DNA from: Chloroflexota bacterium
GTDB taxonomy: Bacteria > Chloroflexota > Anaerolineae > Promineifilales > Promineifilaceae
Assembly: GCA_013112725.1 (NCBI GenBank)
Contig: JABFFZ010000031.1
Location: forward strand, 1-53,946
DNA length: 53,946 nt
Reading direction: 5' to 3'
The notes under the pieces are model-generated. The model was not told where the DNA came from. It made no database searches and saw only the letters and a list, made by a program, of their open reading frames with translations. How positions within the stretch are numbered: the stretch's first letter is position 1; the number at the start of each line of letters is the position of its first letter. A program made the translations under genes and the position numbers. Positions 17,772-27,100 of this stretch are shown here, in pieces.

Positions 17772-18938
17772 TTAGACCAGGAATTGTTTAGGTGGGTTTG
17801 TTTGTCGCAAAATGGGGCGGTCAATTTTGAACGGGGACAGTTCGGCTGCTGTAGCGCCATCAACAACCAGTTCTCCCAGCAATTTGCCTATCAACGATGC
17901 AAATTTGAAGGCGTGCCCCGCGCCAATGGCAACGGCAATGTGGGGATGGCCAGGCAGGGTATCAATCACAAAATCACGGTCAGGCGTCAAGGTGTACAGG
18001 CAGGTTTTGGCCAAAATTGGCGGGCCGTAGCCGGCGGGCAGCAGGCGTTTGGTAAAGGCAGCCACTCGTTTGGCATTATCCGGGTTGGGGGTGAAGGTAC
18101 GGCTCACGGCCGTGACCTCCGCCCCACCCACATCTTGCGCTACCTTGATACCTGCCTCGCCATACGCCGGAAAACCATAGTAACAGGGGTCATCCATCCA
18201 AATCCAGACGGGAAATCGCTCTGGCACAAAGGCAGCCAGGTCAGGCGTGGCAAAATACGTTACCTGCTCCTGCGTTACGGTCAGCGGCAACTGCCAGCCA
18301 AAATGGGCCAGCGCCTCATTGCTCCACGCCCCGCCGGTGATGATCAGGTAACGACACTGATACCTGGCTTTGTCGGTGATGACGGTAATTTCCGCGTTGC
18401 TGTCCTGTACGGCCGTGACCTTTTCATTATCCTGTAATACCACCCCGTATGCCTGAGCCATACGCAGATGCGCCGCGTTGCATCTGGCGGCGGGGGCAAT
18501 GCCGCTTTCCGCCTGATAAATGGCCTGCACATCATCCATCAGGTGAAATTGCGGCCAGCGATACCGTACCTCGGCCGCCGATAGCCATTCAAACGGCACA
18601 CTACAGGCAGCCATACTTTCGGTGTAATCGCTACTGGGAATGGCGGCGTTGACCGGAAAAAAGTCCAGACCACCGGTCCTGACGATGAGCGACTCAGCCG
18701 CGTCTGCTTCCAGTTCAGCCCACGCCTGGTACGCCTGCTGCGCCAGGGCCACATAGGCTGGCGTGTGGTAAGAGAGCCGGATGATGCGTGAATGGTCTTG
18801 CGAGCCACCGCGCACATGCCCGATTTCAAATTGTTCCAGGCAGAGCACGTCACGGCCGTACTGCCGCCCCAACCAATACGCCGCCCCACTGCCAATACCA
18901 CCCAAACCAAAAATGATGACTTCGTAGGATGTTTGCAT
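17772..18938 (-). CDS. Sarcosine oxidase / N-methyltryptophan oxidase-like flavoprotein
   Basis: This 388-residue DAO-family enzyme would oxidise an N-methyl amino acid, giving formaldehyde and hydrogen peroxide. The Rossmann motif GLGGIGSGAAYWL is at the N terminus. SRIIRLSYHTPAYV matches the substrate-binding segment of monomeric sarcosine oxidase. Cys313 in KTCLYTLTPDRDF is placed as the cysteine that covalently binds FAD in MSOX and SolA. It is last in a minus-strand run with a Rieske oxygenase, and that enzyme class demethylates betaines, so the pair could act successively on a methylated amine. This pathway link is inference. Confidence 0.85.
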   Translation of the reverse strand: MQTSYEVIIFGLGGIGSGAAYWLGRQYGRDVLCLEQFEIGHVRGGSQDHSRIIRLSYHTPAYVALAQQAYQAWAELEADAAESLIVRTGGLDFFPVNAAIPSSDYTESMAACSVPFEWLSAAEVRYRWPQFHLMDDVQAIYQAESGIAPAARCNAAHLRMAQAYGVVLQDNEKVTAVQDSNAEITVITDKARYQCRYLIITGGAWSNEALAHFGWQLPLTVTQEQVTYFATPDLAAFVPERFPVWIWMDDPCYYGFPAYGEAGIKVAQDVGGAEVTAVSRTFTPNPDNAKRVAAFTKRLLPAGYGPPILAKTCLYTLTPDRDFVIDTLPGHPHIAVAIGAGHAFKFASLIGKLLGELVVDGATAAELSPFKIDRPILRQTNPPKQFLV

Positions 18939-18944
18939 CAGTGT

Positions 18945-19163
18945 CTACCATCCTATTTCTTGTATCCTGGGCATTATGACATAGACGGCATATACCCAGA
19001 TAAGCAAGATATACCCCGACAAGCTGGCAGTCAAAACCATCGCAGCTATAGCCAACCCCCACCTTTCTTTGCTACTGCGCTCTTCTTGTTGTGCGCGATA
19101 TACTGTCAAAGGCCATAAAGTGTCATTTTGCCCGGCGAATGGAATTCGCAGCAACAAGTGCAA
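18945..19163 (-). CDS. Possible small single-pass membrane protein
   Basis: The frame encodes up to 72 residues with one transmembrane segment (LAIAAMVLTASLSGYILLIW) near the C terminus. The first codon is a TTG inside a repeat, so the true start is probably further in. It ends 6 bases before the flavoprotein start. Nothing identifies it; coding status is supported only by position and the hydrophobic segment. Confidence 0.35.
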   Translation of the reverse strand: MHLLLRIPFAGQNDTLWPLTVYRAQQEERSSKERWGLAIAAMVLTASLSGYILLIWVYAVYVIMPRIQEIGW

Positions 19164-19245
19164 AGACCGCCTGCGCGGTCTGGGGACCAGTCGGCGAAGG
19201 CCGACTTCGTCCTTGTAGGCGCGGTTTCAACCGCCGGCTAAAATG
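19150..19245. repeat. Diverged partial copy of the MITE-like element
   Basis: It contains a small hairpin (AGACCGCC...GCGGTCT), then CCAGTCGGC-x-AGGCCGACTT and TTGTAGGCGCGGTTT...CCGGCTA in the same order as the right half of the elements at 32376 and 45098. The terminal inverted repeats are absent. Confidence 0.6.
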
Positions 19246-19498
19246 TCAGATTATGCCCTTCGTTGGTATATACCAACCAATAGACGAGCGGCATAATCAG
19301 TAAAAGAAAGATGTTATGAAGCCATGGTCCTATCAAAGAAACGATAAAGTCGACCAACGGCCTTAACCATGCCTCGAAAGCAGGAACCAGGAACGAAAAA
19401 TCTATCCCATTAGCCGTCCCAAAATAAATGAGAACTATAAACCACAGGGGGAATAGTGAGATAAGTATGCAAAGTAAGTGTTTTTTAATTCCATCCAT
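19238..19498 (-). CDS. Small two-pass membrane protein, unknown
   Basis: The 86-residue protein is very hydrophobic with membrane segments at about 7-26 and 55-78. It has few charged residues and no recognised motif. It lies between the Rieske oxygenase gene (26 bases upstream on this strand) and the repeat. ATG is preceded by a weak AGG. It could be a transport or anchoring accessory of the neighbouring catabolic genes; no function is assigned. Confidence 0.5.
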   Translation of the reverse strand: MDGIKKHLLCILISLFPLWFIVLIYFGTANGIDFSFLVPAFEAWLRPLVDFIVSLIGPWLHNIFLLLIMPLVYWLVYTNEGHNLTF

Positions 19499-19523
19499 TT
19501 ATGACCTGGGTAGACTGTCTATC

Positions 19524-20678
19524 TCAATCAACGGCCGTTACTCCATTTTTCTCTAAATTCACCCGTTTAGCAATATACCGGCGAATATCCAGGCTCAAAT
19601 CCTCCATCGGCGCGTAGTAGCCATGTTGGAAGATACGACTACTCATCCCGCGCTGCACACTTTCACATACCACCCAATCTTGCCGGTTAACCAGATCCCA
19701 AAATTCCACTGCATCGCGGGGGTCAAGATCCGGTTTGGCGATTTCGTCCGGGTGGAAGAGGAAGTCACAGACAACGGCCGTGTGCCCCGCATCCATCGGC
19801 CACAAGGTAAACGCAGCCACATGGTCACACGACAAGCTGACCATCAAATTGGGATAAATGAGTTCCCCTTTGTGGCGCACCTGCTCCTCGGGCGACAGGC
19901 CAGGAAAGGGGGCGCGGTTGGTTGTGCCCGTGAACGTGAACGTGTACGTGCCTGCGGCCTGGGGGATGCCATCTTCCCATTCTAAATTGCTGCCGCCGCG
20001 CTCTTTGAAAGCGGGCACAATCCGGCACAATTCCGGGTGAACAGGGCCGCAATGATAGCACTCGTTGTAATTTTCCACGATCACTTTCCAGTTGGCGGCG
20101 ACGTTGTAAACCAACCGTTGGGCGGTGCGCAAATCGGCCAAAGGGTAACGGTGGATGCGATCAGGTATGGGGCCGAGTTGTTCGGCCAGGGTTTGTGCTG
20201 CCTGGCCTGGGGTCAGGTGTAGGAAGATGAAACCGCCCCAGGTTTCCAGCCCTACCGGGTAGAGGCTGAATTCGTCGCGGCAGAGGCCGTCGGTTTCGTC
20301 CAGGAAGGGGGTGTTGCGCACACGGCCGTCCAACTCATAACTCCAGGCGTGGTAGGGGCAGTGGATGACGCCGCGAAAATGGCCGGTGGGGGACACGGCC
20401 GTACTTGTGAGCAGTTCTGCCCTTTCCAATACCAACTGGCTGCCGCGATGACGGCACACATTGTAATGCGCCCGCAGTTCGCCCGACCGGGTACGGGTGA
20501 CAATGATGCTCTCGCCCGCCACTTCTACCAGTAGGTAATCGCCGGGGTGGGGCAGCGATTCAGCCCGCCCCACACAAAACCATTCCCGGCAAAAAATCTG
20601 CTCCTTCTCCCGCGCAAAAAAGGCCGGGTCTACATAGGCGGCACGGGGTAGTGTCGGTTCCAGCGTTGTCTGGGTCAT
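19524..20678 (-). CDS. Rieske [2Fe-2S] ring-hydroxylating oxygenase alpha-type / betaine demethylase-like
   Basis: The N-terminal Rieske domain has the ligands CRHRG and CPYHAW. The catalytic domain holds the mononuclear iron site NYNECYHCGPVHPEL, with a probable carboxylate ligand in the segment around DAVEFWDLVNRQDW. Single-component alpha subunits with this layout include glycine-betaine (GbcA), carnitine and stachydrine demethylases. The start at 20678 is chosen over 20729 because AGAGGA lies 7 bases upstream and the protein then opens MTQTTLEPTLPRAAYVDP, as in the family; length is 384. No reductase gene is adjacent. Proximity to an N-methyl amino-acid oxidase supports a demethylation role. 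Confidence 0.85.
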   Translation of the reverse strand: MTQTTLEPTLPRAAYVDPAFFAREKEQIFCREWFCVGRAESLPHPGDYLLVEVAGESIIVTRTRSGELRAHYNVCRHRGSQLVLERAELLTSTAVSPTGHFRGVIHCPYHAWSYELDGRVRNTPFLDETDGLCRDEFSLYPVGLETWGGFIFLHLTPGQAAQTLAEQLGPIPDRIHRYPLADLRTAQRLVYNVAANWKVIVENYNECYHCGPVHPELCRIVPAFKERGGSNLEWEDGIPQAAGTYTFTFTGTTNRAPFPGLSPEEQVRHKGELIYPNLMVSLSCDHVAAFTLWPMDAGHTAVVCDFLFHPDEIAKPDLDPRDAVEFWDLVNRQDWVVCESVQRGMSSRIFQHGYYAPMEDLSLDIRRYIAKRVNLEKNGVTAVD

Positions 20679-20748
20679 GGATAATCCTCTTATGGCCCAC
20701 TCGTTCGGGTTAGAAAATTCATAATTCATCCTTCATAATTCATAATTT

Positions 20749-22758
20749 TCAGAGGCGGGCGATGGAAAAGTTCCAGGTACGGTCAAAAACCAGGTCAGCG
20801 CCTTCGGTGGCGTGCAGGGTGTTGCTGACGTGGAAGTGGGTGAGATCGGCGCTCATGTGGCTGAGGGTTTGTACGCGAATGTGCCAGTCGCCGCGTTGTA
20901 AGCCCACCATGCGCTCGCTGATGGCTACGGCCGTCAGCGGATCATCCTCGTGAATGGTAAAGCTGTCCCGGTTGATACTCTCCTGTTCCAGCCCATTATC
21001 CCGGAAACGGATACGGCCGTCATCCACTTCAATTTCCAGCGTCGCCATCCCCGTGATCAGGTCACGGTGTAGTTCACGCCGGTTTTGCGCCGGGCGCAGT
21101 ACGTCCAGCGGATACAGAGGTGCGGATTCCGGTGGGGCGAACGGCCGTAATGTGTCATCTTCTGTTCGGGGTAGGCGCACGGGCAGGTGCAGTTCGCCGC
21201 CGGGGTGCAGTGTCAACGTCACGGGCACAGGCGCGGGCCAGGCATGGGGCCACCAGGTGGGCGAGAGCGCCAGCCGCCAGCGATGTCCGGCAGGCAGGGA
21301 GTAGGCGGTGGCATTGAGGCGCAGGGTGATGGAGTACGGCTGTCCCGGTTCCAACAGCATCGGCTTTTCATGGCTTTTGCGGCGTGTCAGGTTGAGTAAT
21401 CCCCAACTCACCAGCGTGGACGCGCCATCGGGGTGAATATCACACAGCCGGGCAGCCAGGAGCGCCTGCGGCTGGTCGGCAGAAATGGTCAGCGTCACTT
21501 CCGGGTAGCCCAAGATTTCCATGCGTTCGGGCAAGGGTGGGGTGGTGAAGGTGAGGCTGCGGGCATCTTCTTCGCGCTGGTCGGCGGCAAAATCACCCGG
21601 CGCACCCTGCGGGCACCATTCCCCGGCGGTCAACCCCACCGTTTGCGGGCTGGTGAAGGAGATGGGGGCGGTGGTACGGCCGTTTTCCACCAGATCGCCG
21701 TCCTGTAGAAACAGCCGGTGGGGGGTAATATGGGGCGAGGGCCAGGCTGATTCAGCCACCCAACGGCCGGGCCAGATGGGGTGGTGGGTAGACGGCCGTG
21801 CGCTCTCCATCAGCCACACCCGCAGCATCGGCTCATCCATGATGCCGGTCTCGATTTCCTTGAGCCAGTAATCCCACCAGCGCAGGCTTTCTTGCAGGAA
21901 GCCAATGGCGGGGTCGGGACGGCCGTCTTCGGGGAAGTTGTGCGCCCAGGGGCCAATCAGCCCCTTCTTGGGGGCGGTTAGCCCGGCCAGCAGGCGGGGC
22001 ATGGCATTGGTGTAGGCGTCGGCCCAGCCGCCGATGGCGTAGACGGGGCATTGGATGGCGCTGTAATCTTCGCAGACGGAGCCGTGCTGCCAGTAAGCGT
22101 CGCGGCGTTGGTGGCGCAGCCACTCTTCCACGTAGGGGGGCGTTTCTGCCAGCCGCTTTTGCCACATGGCGCGCCACCTGTCGCCCACCCAACGCGGGTC
22201 GGGCGGCAGGGCGTTATACACAAACATGGTGGAGGCCCAGGCCAGCATTTGTGAGCCGAGGACACAGCCGCCCATGTAATGCACATCGTCGGCGTAGCGG
22301 TCATCGGTGAAGTGCATGGGGATGATGGCTTTGAGCTGCGGTGGATGGCGGGCGGCAATTTGCAGGCTGTTGAAGCCGCCCCACGATTTGCCAAACATGC
22401 CGATACGGCCGTTGCACCAGTTTTGTTCGGCGATCCAGGCCAGCAGTTCCAGGGCGTCATCCTGTTCCTGCTGTAAATACTCGTCGAGCAAGATGCCGTC
22501 GGCGTCGCCGCTGCCGCGCATGTCCACGCGGATGGCGGCGTAACCGTGCCCGGCCAGGTAGGGGTGGCGAATGGCGTCGCGCACGGCCGTGCCGTCACTT
22601 TTGCGGTAGGGCAGATATTCCAACAGGGCAGGCACGGGGTTGCGTTCGGCGTCTTGCGGCAGCCAGATACGCGCCGCCAGCCGTGTGCCATCGGCCAGGG
22701 GGACCCAGGCGTTTTCAATTTCACGGATGGGGTGGGGGAATTGGGTTTTGATGTTCAT
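20749..22758 (-). CDS. CocE/NonD-type serine hydrolase (X-Pro dipeptidyl-peptidase S15 family)
   Basis: This 669-residue alpha/beta hydrolase carries the S15 fold followed by the C-terminal jelly-roll domain (PepX_C). The catalytic triad is visible: Ser125 in GKSWGG, Asp247 in GGWADAYTN and His273 in GPWAHNFP. YLPYRKSDGT and VDMRGSGDADG are family signatures. Substrates in the family range from Pro-peptides to cocaine and glutaryl esters, so this one is not specified. It is flanked by AT-rich word-repeats (20714-20750 and 22767-22796) and lies between DmpA-like peptidase and Rieske genes on the same strand. Confidence 0.88.
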   Translation of the reverse strand: MNIKTQFPHPIREIENAWVPLADGTRLAARIWLPQDAERNPVPALLEYLPYRKSDGTAVRDAIRHPYLAGHGYAAIRVDMRGSGDADGILLDEYLQQEQDDALELLAWIAEQNWCNGRIGMFGKSWGGFNSLQIAARHPPQLKAIIPMHFTDDRYADDVHYMGGCVLGSQMLAWASTMFVYNALPPDPRWVGDRWRAMWQKRLAETPPYVEEWLRHQRRDAYWQHGSVCEDYSAIQCPVYAIGGWADAYTNAMPRLLAGLTAPKKGLIGPWAHNFPEDGRPDPAIGFLQESLRWWDYWLKEIETGIMDEPMLRVWLMESARPSTHHPIWPGRWVAESAWPSPHITPHRLFLQDGDLVENGRTTAPISFTSPQTVGLTAGEWCPQGAPGDFAADQREEDARSLTFTTPPLPERMEILGYPEVTLTISADQPQALLAARLCDIHPDGASTLVSWGLLNLTRRKSHEKPMLLEPGQPYSITLRLNATAYSLPAGHRWRLALSPTWWPHAWPAPVPVTLTLHPGGELHLPVRLPRTEDDTLRPFAPPESAPLYPLDVLRPAQNRRELHRDLITGMATLEIEVDDGRIRFRDNGLEQESINRDSFTIHEDDPLTAVAISERMVGLQRGDWHIRVQTLSHMSADLTHFHVSNTLHATEGADLVFDRTWNFSIARL

Positions 22759-22839
22759 TATGGGGAACTATGAATTAGGAATTAGGAATTATGAAGAAGC
22801 AGGCAGTGTCTTCCGGGGTATCATCACCCCTTCACCCCC

Positions 22840-23931
22840 TCACCTGCTCACCCCATCTTTCCTATAAGCGGCCATGATATTCTGCAATTCTACCAGGGGG
22901 AGGGCGTGGACGGTACGGCCGTGTTTGCCTACCATCGTCTCGGCCATGCACAGGCAGTTGAGGATCGCTTCTTCGGTGGCTTCGGCAGTGGCGTCGAACA
23001 GGTCGTTGAGGTGGCGGTGGGGGATCATGCGGATGTGGCGTAGGAAGGTGGTACCCTGCGAAGGCAGGTGGTTGCCGGTGGCGAAGGCCAGGAAGATGTC
23101 GCCGCTGCCGTTGTAGCCGGTGCCGCCCATGCGGGCCAGACCGACGGTGGCTCGCTGCGCCAGCCGTTTGCACTGGATGGGCAGCAGGGGAGCATCGGTG
23201 CCGATGATGATGATGATGGAACTGCTTTGGGTGGGTTGTTCAGCAAAGGGGTTGGGGACACGGCCGTAGTCAATGATCTGCCCCACCGGCACACCATCCA
23301 CCCGGAACAGAGCGCGGTCGCCATAATTAGCCTGCACCAACACGCCAATGGTGTATTCGCCCTCTTCCATTTCTACCACCCGCGAGGAGGTGCCGATGCC
23401 CCCTTTGAAATCGTGGCAGATCATGCCCGTGCCGCCGCCCACATTGCCTTCGGCGACCGGCCCACCTTTGGCGTCCGCCAGGGCCGCACGCACATGTTCT
23501 TCCGTGACGTGAAAGGCGTTGATGTCGTTTAGCCAACCGTCATAGGTTTCGGCCACCACCGGCAGTAAAAAGCTGCGCGTGTACCCTTCTTCGACGCTCA
23601 CTTTCACCAGCGTATCCCGCACGATGCCCACCTGGTGGGTGTTGGTGAGGCCAATGGGCGAGCCGAGCATCCCGGACTCTTCCAGCCAGGGGATGCCGGT
23701 GAGTTCGCCGTTGCCATTGAAGGAGTGGTAGGCGGCAAAGGCGTAGTCATCCCAGATGTTACCGTTGTGGGGCACGATCATGGTAACGCCGGTGCGGGCG
23801 ATGTGGGGTTCGTCGTAGATGAGGGTGCTGTGGCCGACCAGGACGCCGGGAACGTCGGTGATGGCGTTGTAGGGGCCGGTGGGAAAGCGGCCAATGGTGA
23901 TGCCCAGGTCGCGTAAGCGGGTGCGGGTCAT
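22840..23931 (-). CDS. DmpA/P1-family peptidase (L-aminopeptidase/D-esterase)
   Basis: The 363-residue N-terminal-nucleophile hydrolase matures by autoproteolysis into two chains. ITDVPGVLVGHSTL, GGGTGMICHDFKGGIGTSSR and GTDAPLLPIQCKRLAQRA are typical. The cleavage and nucleophile serine should be one of Ser236-Ser238, before the IIIIIGTD strand; family members usually have Gly just before that Ser, while here a Ser-Ser-Ser run leaves the exact bond uncertain. GGAG lies 8 bases before ATG. A TATAAT (plus 23974-23979) in the 177-base divergent region is a likely -10. It heads a catabolic run of peptide/ester and amine enzymes. Confidence 0.87.
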   Translation of the reverse strand: MTRTRLRDLGITIGRFPTGPYNAITDVPGVLVGHSTLIYDEPHIARTGVTMIVPHNGNIWDDYAFAAYHSFNGNGELTGIPWLEESGMLGSPIGLTNTHQVGIVRDTLVKVSVEEGYTRSFLLPVVAETYDGWLNDINAFHVTEEHVRAALADAKGGPVAEGNVGGGTGMICHDFKGGIGTSSRVVEMEEGEYTIGVLVQANYGDRALFRVDGVPVGQIIDYGRVPNPFAEQPTQSSSIIIIIGTDAPLLPIQCKRLAQRATVGLARMGGTGYNGSGDIFLAFATGNHLPSQGTTFLRHIRMIPHRHLNDLFDATAEATEEAILNCLCMAETMVGKHGRTVHALPLVELQNIMAAYRKDGVSR

Positions 23932-24108
23932 ATGGGGTCTCCTTTTTTTTGCGCGGGTAGCAAATTCGATACAATTATACCCGTTGGATTATTTTGTGTT
24001 CTGAGGAAAGAAACCGTCGCGTTGATTGTGGGGAGAAACAATAAACGCCCTGGTGGAGCTGCTCTCAGAAAGTTTGATCTCAATTTACAAACTTAGTTGG
24101 AGGATAAA

Positions 24109-27100
24109 ATGTTAGCAAACCATTTTCGCCGGTTTTTGGTGTTGTGTGTGGTGGTGGGGTTGGTCACGGCCGTGTCCGCCCTGACAGCCCAGGCTATACC
24201 GTCGCGCCAGGAAGACAGACCCTCGCGCACAGCTATTGAGGATATTCCGCATTACCCTCTGGCCGAAACGTCAGAAGTGGGGTTGGCATGGGAATCGGTG
24301 ACAGTAGTGCCGGCCAGTAAGGTTGCCTTTCAGTCATACCGCAGTGGGAATTGGGACATTTTTGTGGGGAATGATGATGGCGCCGGGCAAACGGCCGTGA
24401 CCAGCCACATCCGCGCCGATATTCACCCACACTTGAATCGGGGGAATACGGCCGTTGTGTATGCTTCCCGATCCGATGACCATGATTACGAAATTTACCG
24501 GGTGCATGTGAATGGCAGCAACCGGGTGGCCCTGACCAACAATGAAGCGGACGACGGCAACCCACAGTGGTCGCCGGATGGCACAAAAATCGTGTTTGAA
24601 TCGTATCGCGATGGACAGGCGGAGATTTACGTGATGAACGCCAATGGCAGTAATCAGGTCAGACTCACGAACAATGGCGCTTTTGACGGAATGCCCAGTT
24701 GGTCGCCGGATGGCAGCAAGATTGCCTTTTCGTCCAACCGCAGCGGGGCATATCGCATCTGGGTGATGAACGCCGATGGTAGTAATCCGGTGCGGTTGTC
24801 CAACCAGCCTTACAGCTTCCGCCCGCAATGGTCGCCAGATGGTTCTAAAATTGCCTATGACGCCGACGGGAATAATGACGGTTGGCAGGAATTATGGTGG
24901 ATGAATGTTGATGGATCAGATCAGCAAGCAGAATTAACGGCTACGAACAATACTGATTTATGGGTGGGCAGTTGGTCACCGGACGGCCGTTACATCGCTA
25001 TTACTCGTATCCATTTCGTCTACTACCAGGGTAACTGGTATTGGGACTATGCTTATCAGGAAGGCAGGGACATTAACTTATATAATTACGACCCTGCCAC
25101 CTTCCCTCTCAGCCAAAGCGATGTGGATTGGCATCCCCGATGGCAAACCAGTGATGGGCAGCCGCCAGTATCACAAGTACATGCACTGGATACCCAATCC
25201 CGCGGCCCAATTCCGGTAAGCTGGTCTGGTGCAGATGCAGGTGGTTCTGGCGGCATCGCCAACTACGACGTGCAGGTGAAGGCCGGGGCTAATGGAAACT
25301 GGACAAACTGGCTGGTGGGTACAACAGCTACAACTGGTCACTATCCTGGCACTGGTGGTAATACCTACTACTTCCGTGCCCGTGCCCGTGATCTTCATCA
25401 CGGCATCGAAAATTGGCCCGCCTCTCACGATGCCGTAACAACGGTGGAAGCTATGCCACCACATAGTCAGGCTAATGCTCTCCCGTCATTTAGTCGCCAT
25501 GACGATAATGTTGTTGTCACCTGGGGAGGCTATGATCCAGGTGGGTCTGGTATTCTCACCTATGATGTCCAATATCGAATCAACAGTGGCCCATGGATTA
25601 ACTGGCGGACTGGTGTGACAAAGACGGTGGGCACTTTGGCGGGTGGAAATAGTGGCGAAACTTACTTCTTCCGCACGCGCGCCACAGATCAGGCTCACAA
25701 TATAGCTAACTGGCCTGTCGATGATGGTGATACCAGTACCACTTTCTATGCCTGGGGTATAAGGGGTGTTGCTTATGACAATGCCCATACCCCTGCATCC
25801 GGTATTACAGTTAATAGTAATCCCACACCTATGGCTCAGATACCTTCTGATATGAGTGGAACTTACGGGGTTTTTATTGAGAATGTAACCAGTTCATATA
25901 GCGTCAGTTGGGCAAAATCAGGGTATGGCAGCGTACCGGAAACACTGTTTTCGGCTGGCTCAGACGCGCAAGTAGACATTGTTTTGCCACCAGCCGATAA
26001 TGCGATAGCCAATTGGGGATTTGAGGAAGGATTTAATAACTGGAACTCTGTTGGAAGCATCACGCCTGTTATCACCGATTCTTCCAAACATAGTGGTATT
26101 CAGGCAGCTTTTCTTGGCCCGGCAAATCCTGGTTTTGCAGCGGCTCATCAACTCTCTGGTGGTTTTGGTTATGATATGGCTGTTGATTCAAAAGGAAACG
26201 TTCATGCATTGTGGAGAGGGAGTGGCATTTATTATGCCTGGCGTAATCGTCATGGTGACTGGTCCGCGATTGAGACGATAGGCAACAACTCTGGTTATAA
26301 CACTCCGCAATTGTTAATAGACAGTAACGACACGTTACATGTCACTTGGGACAACGGAACACAGGTGTTTTACAAACGCAAACCACAAAACGGTGCCTGG
26401 TCAACTCCCGAAAATATCACTGTTCCCAATACCTCAAATCTTTTTACGGCGGCAAGAATTGCCGTTGATCAACAGGGAATTGTACATGCCTTTGTGCCTG
26501 GCCCTGCCGGCTACTATTGGGATTATTTCTACAGACAGCGATTGAGTAATGGTGTTTGGTCAAGCCCACGACTGGTAAGTTCGACTTATGGAGGTGGAAC
26601 TGACGTCGAGATATCAATAGATCATAGTGGAACTTTGCATGCTGTCTGGGAAGATACTACGGACAGTGGTTATAAAGATATTTTTTACATCCAGAGGGCA
26701 AGTTCAGGTTCGTGGTCAACGGTGGAAAAATTATCAAACACTCCGTGGGGAGAACACTCCGTTTCACCAGACCTTATCATTGATGACCGTAACACAGTTC
26801 ATCTCGTTTGGGTACAGTTCGGTCAAAATGTTATGTACTACAGGCAAAAACCGCTTAACGAGAATTGGTCATCTACAGAATTGCTTTTCCAGAACGTATA
26901 TACTTATGGGCCAGAATTAGCCCTGGGGCCAGATGGGAAAATTCATTTGACATGGCCCACGGACGGGTATCAAATCCAATACGCCCGGCGCAGCATAAAT
27001 GGCCGTTGGTCTTATCCTCAACCGATTTCACTGAACATTGAAAACGTTGGCCAGCCGCAAATTATGATTGACGCCAATGGATTAGCCCACGTTATATGGG

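Noticed and set aside
21978..22724. 248-codon minus-strand frame inside the CocE-like gene
   Set aside because: It is out of frame with a clear catalytic-triad hydrolase and reads as Thr/Pro/Ala/Cys-rich noise.
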